Origin: Nepenthes gracilis
Taxonomy: Eukaryota > Streptophyta > Magnoliopsida > Caryophyllales > Nepenthaceae
Assembly: GCA_033239525.1 (NCBI GenBank)
Contig: BSYO01000002.1
Span: 17,828,626-17,892,625 of the forward strand
Reading direction: 5' to 3'
Length of the DNA stretch: 64,000 nt
Shown: positions 59,089 through 64,000 of the stretch, piece after piece
Position numbering within the stretch: position 1 is the stretch's first letter
Layout of the letters: the number at the start of each line of letters is the position of its first letter
Notes under the pieces: generated by a model
The model's database searches: none
Told to the model about the DNA's origin: nothing
Seen by the model: only the letters and a program-made list of their open reading frames with translations
Position numbers and translations under genes: made by a program

Positions 59089-59842
59089 ACCTTGGATTGT
59101 GTGGAGTGAACACAATCACAATCAATCGCCTCGCTCAGTAGTAGGGTCTGCTAGCAAGATCCAGCAAGACTGCTCGCTATGTTAATCGCTTTCGATTTTC
59201 GATTTTCGTTATTGGCTACTATATCGACTCCAGCACGGTCACCGTACTTATTACAAGCCACTGCTACTGATTTCTGTTTACCGAGTACTGATTTCCGACC
59301 TTAAGGAATGATTCCTGTTTACTGATTTTTGATTTCTGTCAAGTATGATTTTTCTGCTTTCTGAATTGCTTTCTGTCTGAACCCTTCTGTCTTGCACCGT
59401 TACATGACTGTTCTGCATCATGATTTTACAGTTCACATGCATGTATCTTGTTGGACCTTGGCTCACTGTTTTATGTTTTTTTCCCCTACAGATGAAGCTT
59501 TAGAACTTGTGCCTGACGAGATGGAGTGATTAGAGCTTGTCTGAAGGATTAAAGACCTCGGAAGCTTATTTTGGAGAAATATTATTGTAATGACTTGATA
59601 AAATTTTATGGTTAAACATTTTTGGCTATGTACTTGGAAATGAATATTTTGGAATGAATATGAATGCTTCCGCAAATGTTAGAATAACTTCCGCTATACT
59701 TATCATGGTTAAAGGTATATGGGTCCTAGACGGCATCTATGATCCTGTGTTGCACCCGATTGGTTCAGTTAGGTTTTCAATTGTATTTCTGTTTGACGGA
59801 AGCTTTGAGGACAAAAAAAAAAATCCGTTCCGTCACAATGTT

Positions 59843-62110
59843 CCTTGGAGGAAAAGATTAGGCTGATTTATCTTTTAATTAGAAATTCAAGGTTGTGTCA
59901 GAATCAATGCTGACTTTTAAGGATTTCGCGTGGAATCGAGGGAGCATCGGTTAGGTGCCGGTACGGGATACCTTGGAGCCTTTAAGGTAATAAGATGAAC
60001 TGATGAGGTTACATATGGATGATTAAAATTTGATTACTCGGGAGATGAATAATTTTATAAGCGGACATTGGGAAATAAATAAGTGACTCGTTTGATATAA
60101 TGCAAAGACTTGATAATTTCTAGGATTAATCAGTATCTAGAGTGTTGTTAGTTGTGGATAATTAAAAATTGTGCCTACAGTAACTTTTAAAATTAAGATA
60201 TAGCCATTACGAGTTCCGCTAATGCCATTGGGTTTGTAGGTTCATTGGCATTTCGTGGATTTTTATGGATTTGATCTTCTGGCCATATTTAGATCGATTT
60301 TGTGTTGGCCACATCAATGAATTCATAGAATTATGGTAGACATATGAACTCTATTAGAGGAATGTGCCATAGATTAGGAAGACTGTTAGTCTTGTGCACA
60401 ATCGTGAAAAGAATGTGAGGTTAATAGGAGGAAATATTATGTTGGGCATATGGCTTCTTTGGTAGCATAATTTTAGGTCCATAGGACTTTGAAGAGGTGG
60501 CTAATTGAGAAGACTGATTAATGTTGTGAAGGTGTATGGTCAACTTAGGTCTAACTAAATCCGATAAGTTATCCAATAAGTATTCCTCAAGAATTGCGAC
60601 GCTTATGAGGTGTTTGGCTTATAAACAATCAGTATTCATCGGAACGGGATATGTGAGGGTAGTCTTCGAGGAATTAATGGTAAATTTCCATCCATGTCAT
60701 TTAGGCTGACCCCTAATGGATCCAATAAACTAAAGTAGAATGTGATATTTTTGAGAAAGATCTAGGATTATATTTTTCCTACATCATATGTAAGTGGATG
60801 CCCTAGATTAAGTGGGGGAGAGGTCTATGATCAGAGTTACTCCACCCGTGGTTTAAAGTTAGTAATGAGGTCTCTGCTTTGGGAACTTATAGGTATTACT
60901 TTTTGAGATAGTTAATATCTAATGGTTCTAAGGATCTAAATATTTGTGTCATAAGGAGTGGACAATTATGTGACAAAGAAAACGGGTAAATCTGCTTAAG
61001 GATTGAGAAGGCAAATCCCGGTCTGTGTTTTAAGGAAGACGGCATTAGTACCGATAACATGATGATTGTGAGTCTTTAGATTTGTGGTGTTTTCAATGTT
61101 TCATAGGAAATGTAGAAGGTAAATCGTGAGTAGATTCTAATACTTGGGTTAATGGGACGTCATATTCTTGATTTGGGAAACGGAATCGTATTTAAAGTAT
61201 TGAAGTTATGTAATTATGAGATAAAAAGTCATTGTAGTTTTGTTCGAGGTTATTAGAACAGCAATGACTCTGGGTGTTTGGATAATTATGAGTTAGTTAA
61301 CAAGGACGGCCCATTTATTGTGAACTCGAATGGTAAAATCATATTGATTAAGTTGGCTTGTTAATATACCTGCGAGATAATAAGGTTGCGAAATATTTGG
61401 GGTTTTAAGGTTTTGGTAGTGACTGGAGGTTGTATCGAAACTTTTGATATAATTGCTCCGATCATGTTTCCTATGTTGGTTGTAATCTAAGGATTATGGG
61501 TTTTGCTTTATGTATATCGATGTCCTTGAGATTTTCTTAGGTCTATAATTACCATGTAATCTGGGTGTCTGATAGGAATCCATGGGTAAGAATTACAAGT
61601 TGATTTTAGTATACAAGTAAATGGCTAAGCAGAGTAGCGCAGTGGTACCATGTGGCCAACGACCTAGAGATTTCAAAATAAAATTGATGTTCCACGTGAG
61701 TGATTGTTTTTGAGGCTTTGGATGAATCGAAGTAAAAATCTGTTTGTATGTCCGAGATTCTATATTAAGACGGAGAGATAGTAAATGAATTTAGTTTGCC
61801 TTCGAATTGGATGGTTATCATAAATTTTCTCACATATCATTGATTTTGGAAGTAAGTTTGTAATCGGGTCAAACTGTTGTGGGATATTAAGATTTTCTCT
61901 TACGGTAAGATCTCAATCTCGTTCTTGGATAAAAAGCATTAAATGTTGAGAATCAGGATAATTCAAATGGTTGAAATTCTCTAACAAAAATCATCTCATC
62001 AAGGAGTTGTCTTGGGAATGTAAGAGAGAAATCTGGGAGGATTACCCCCGATTATGAAATTTTGAGGTTCGTTAAATTTTGAGAATAAAATTTTTATCAG
62101 TGGGGAAGAA
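59843..62110 (+). other. Element J non-coding internal region
   Basis: No RT, RNase H or integrase is visible. It shares segments in the same order with element C 38190-39903. A tRNA-iMet-like stretch is at 61629-61690 and a purine-rich tract GTGGGGAAGA at 62100-62109. Confidence 0.7.
61629..61690 (+). other. tRNA-iMet-like fossil in element J
   Basis: GCAGAGTAGCGCAGTGG, then ACCATGTGGCC and a decayed T-loop AGATTTCAAAA, resemble initiator Met tRNA (CAGAGTGGCGCAGCGG at the start). The position matches the copy in element C. Confidence 0.4.
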
Positions 62111-64000
62111 TATAATATCCTGAATTTTCATCTGATTAATCTGAGATAATTTATTATTTTGTGTAATTTAAATGTGACAAAAATTAATTAAATATTATGT
62201 AATTTTGAAGGATATTTAGATTAGTTGGGCCAGCCCCTGAAATGTGCCAATGCTATTACTCGATTATTGATATATAATAAGAGGAAGGAAAATGGGAAGT
62301 AGAGGTTTCGGGGAGAAAAGAGAGGAGATGGAGAGAGGGAGAAGAGAGAGAGGAGAGATCAAGGCTTTTAGGTTCGAATCCGATTTGGAGCTAATTGGAG
62401 AAGTGATAGGTCGGGTCGAGGCAAGTTCACTTATACACATTTCGTTCTCTCTTTTTAATTTTTGTTCGATCCCTATCGTATATTATTGTCCCGATACCCA
62501 ACCCATATCCATATTTGTGAAACCCACGATTTGGGCACAGAAATTTATCAATTTATTATCCGATTCATCGTTTTTGCATGGTTTTATGTATCCCGAAACC
62601 CTAACCTCGCACCTGAATCCTAACCCTCCGATTTTTGGGACTTTTGCCTAAATTGGCTTTAGAATATCATTACCCATACCTTATATATGTTAAATTATCG
62701 ATTGGATATCCGATTTGATAGTTTTATGTAAAATTTCGTTTGTCCAAATCATAACCCGTACCCGGACCACGTTTAACCAATTATTTTGAGTTTTATACAT
62801 GATTTGGTTTTAAATAATGAAAACTTATGTCTTGAATATGGTTATTTATCGATTGGGTGCACAATTTTTTAAGTTTTGTCCAGTTTGTACGTACAGGACA
62901 CTAAACTCACTCCTGACAGTATTCACTTGAATTAATTCAGATTTTTGCATGATTTTATTTTGTTTAATTGGTATTTAAATTACATATAATTGTATATACT
63001 CAATTGTATATTTTGAAAATATTATTTTGAACAGTTCACAAAAGAATTATCGTCCGGAAACTCTAAAGTTACGTTTGGCTCGATATGCTAAGGATTTTCT
63101 AATTTTTCCAAAGTATCATGTTAAATTATACAAATGTTTAAAGTCACATGAAGATTTAAGCCCACAAGAAATGATTTTCGTATCTGTATATAATAATTAT
63201 GTAAGATATGCAAAGTATAAGAAGGGAATGCTATAATGTGATATATTTATAACCCGTTCTCTCATAGTAAGAACTTTGTATAAAAAATTTAGTGGACTTT
63301 CCCTTAAAGAATAAAAAATTATAAAACTTAGACCACAGATTTTTATTTTTGAGGATAGTATCCCCTGGCATGTCATAGATATTATAGTAAAAATTCAACG
63401 ATTATCCTGACCGTATATTATAGCGGGTGATATTCCTTGGCATGCTTTAAAATATTACTGTGGAAGAACGAAGACTGTCTCTGGGCCACAGGAAACATGG
63501 TGGCATATATAATATGGCTCCGTATATCGAGTTATAGGTATTTCGCTCACCACAGGATGTTGAATGGCGTGGGTGATACCTCAGAATGTGTGGAAGTATA
63601 CACATTCCTTTTCTCGTTCTCTTGCTCCATTTGCTAGTAAAACCTACTGGCCCTGATCAGCAAAAATAAAAAAATTTATGCATATTATAGAACTATAAGA
63701 GAAAAAAGATAAAATATGAAAATTTATTTATATTCTGAAAATGCATTTGTTCACATTTCATGTTGTGCATCATATATCTTACTCCTATTCCCTTTTCCGT
63801 TCCGTTTTAAATATATTATATATTATCCTTGAATATATTACATTTACTGAGCATTTGGCTCACTCTTTCTATTTCTATTCCTTCAGATAAGTACGAGCTT
63901 ATACCCAACGAGATGGAGTAGATGCTAGGAGTGGGCTAGGCACGCGAGTCCTTGGAGATCCCTTATGGACTGTGTTCAATAGTTTTAATTTCATAATTGG
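62111..64000 (+). mobile_element. Element J 3' LTR, runs off the window
   Basis: It starts TATAATATCCTGAATTTTC (TG to TA) after the polypurine tract. It holds a TATATAATAA box (62271-62280), a GA-rich leader with an open frame from 62292, a GAG/GCAAGT donor-like site (62418-62426) and the short acidic frame (63886-63921). The right end is beyond 64000. Confidence 0.8.
62271..62278 (+). promoter_or_regulatory. TATA box of element J LTR
   Basis: TATATAAT lies just before the purine-rich leader, in the same relative place as in the element C LTRs. Confidence 0.55.

Larger units (their letters stand above)
56210..59837 (+). mobile_element. Solo LTR A'', 3.6 kb
   Basis: It starts TCTGACGACCCAAATTC (expected TGTGACGACCC) and ends TCCGTTCCGTCACA, with the exact duplication ATGTT at 56205-56209 and 59838-59842. 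It contains W-box units (56289, 56334), a 1.6-kb CTCCG-motif array, a 58-bp triplication and the short acidic frame (59491-59529). It is inserted in element J. Confidence 0.9.

Noticed and set aside
61629..61690. A functional initiator Met tRNA gene
   Set aside because: The acceptor stem and anticodon arm are not intact in either copy; only a decayed resemblance remains.

Overview
The window is nuclear DNA of a flowering plant, probably a dicot, although nothing here fixes the species. The evidence is one plant-type spliced housekeeping gene with GT-AG introns, Au-type SINEs, an RTE-type LINE, Ty1/copia LTR remnants and a large mass of plant Ty3/gypsy LTR retrotransposons. DNA is AT-rich, and old element copies carry many G-to-A/C-to-T changes.

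Left end (1-16.5 kb): a copia LTR remnant (1-774) and a decayed RTE LINE (about 1880-2730) precede the only cellular gene. This is a nine-exon gene on the + strand (CDS 3243-14861) for GPI mannosyltransferase 3 (PIG-B; APTG1 in Arabidopsis), the ER enzyme that adds the third mannose to the GPI anchor. Its nine exons join in frame to 535 codons plus a stop. Intron 3 holds an Au SINE with target-site duplications (TSDs). Intron 4 is 8.3 kb and holds another SINE, an antisense gypsy pol fragment and a probable 3.3-kb solo LTR. A tandemly duplicated intergenic stretch follows the gene.

Middle (16.5-26 kb): a copia LTR start and a TTA microsatellite are followed by a minus-strand Tat-lineage gypsy pol (with a second, archaeal-type RNase H). 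The + strand ORF lying downstream of that pol looks like the antisense extra ORF of Tat elements. This is fused to + strand integrase remains, an LTR, an exact initiator-Met primer-binding site (PBS) and a broken gag-protease: one LTR with a polypurine tract (PPT) on one side and a PBS on the other.

Right side (26-64 kb): a nested retrotransposon cluster that can be unpacked with TSDs. A minus-strand gypsy element (E) is split by solo LTR G (44348-46841) and solo LTR D (27871-42935, TSD AATTT). D is split by solo LTR B (28084-33318, TSD AATAT) and by a two-LTR gag-only element C (34435-42037, TSD CCTTC). B in turn holds LTR A. To the right are an inverted LTR H, split by solo LTR A' (49709-53090, TSD AGGAA), and gag-only element J, split by solo LTR A'' (56210-59837, TSD ATGTT) and running off the window.

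No intact retroelement ORF remains; mobility of these copies would have depended on proteins from elsewhere. The points most worth following up are: a short acidic reading frame with a conserved stop codon inside many diverged LTRs, preceded by a splice-acceptor-like tract; CTCCG-rich minisatellite arrays and W-box palindromes filling the 3-3.6-kb family-A LTRs; and a tRNA-iMet-like fossil at the same place in two gag-only elements.
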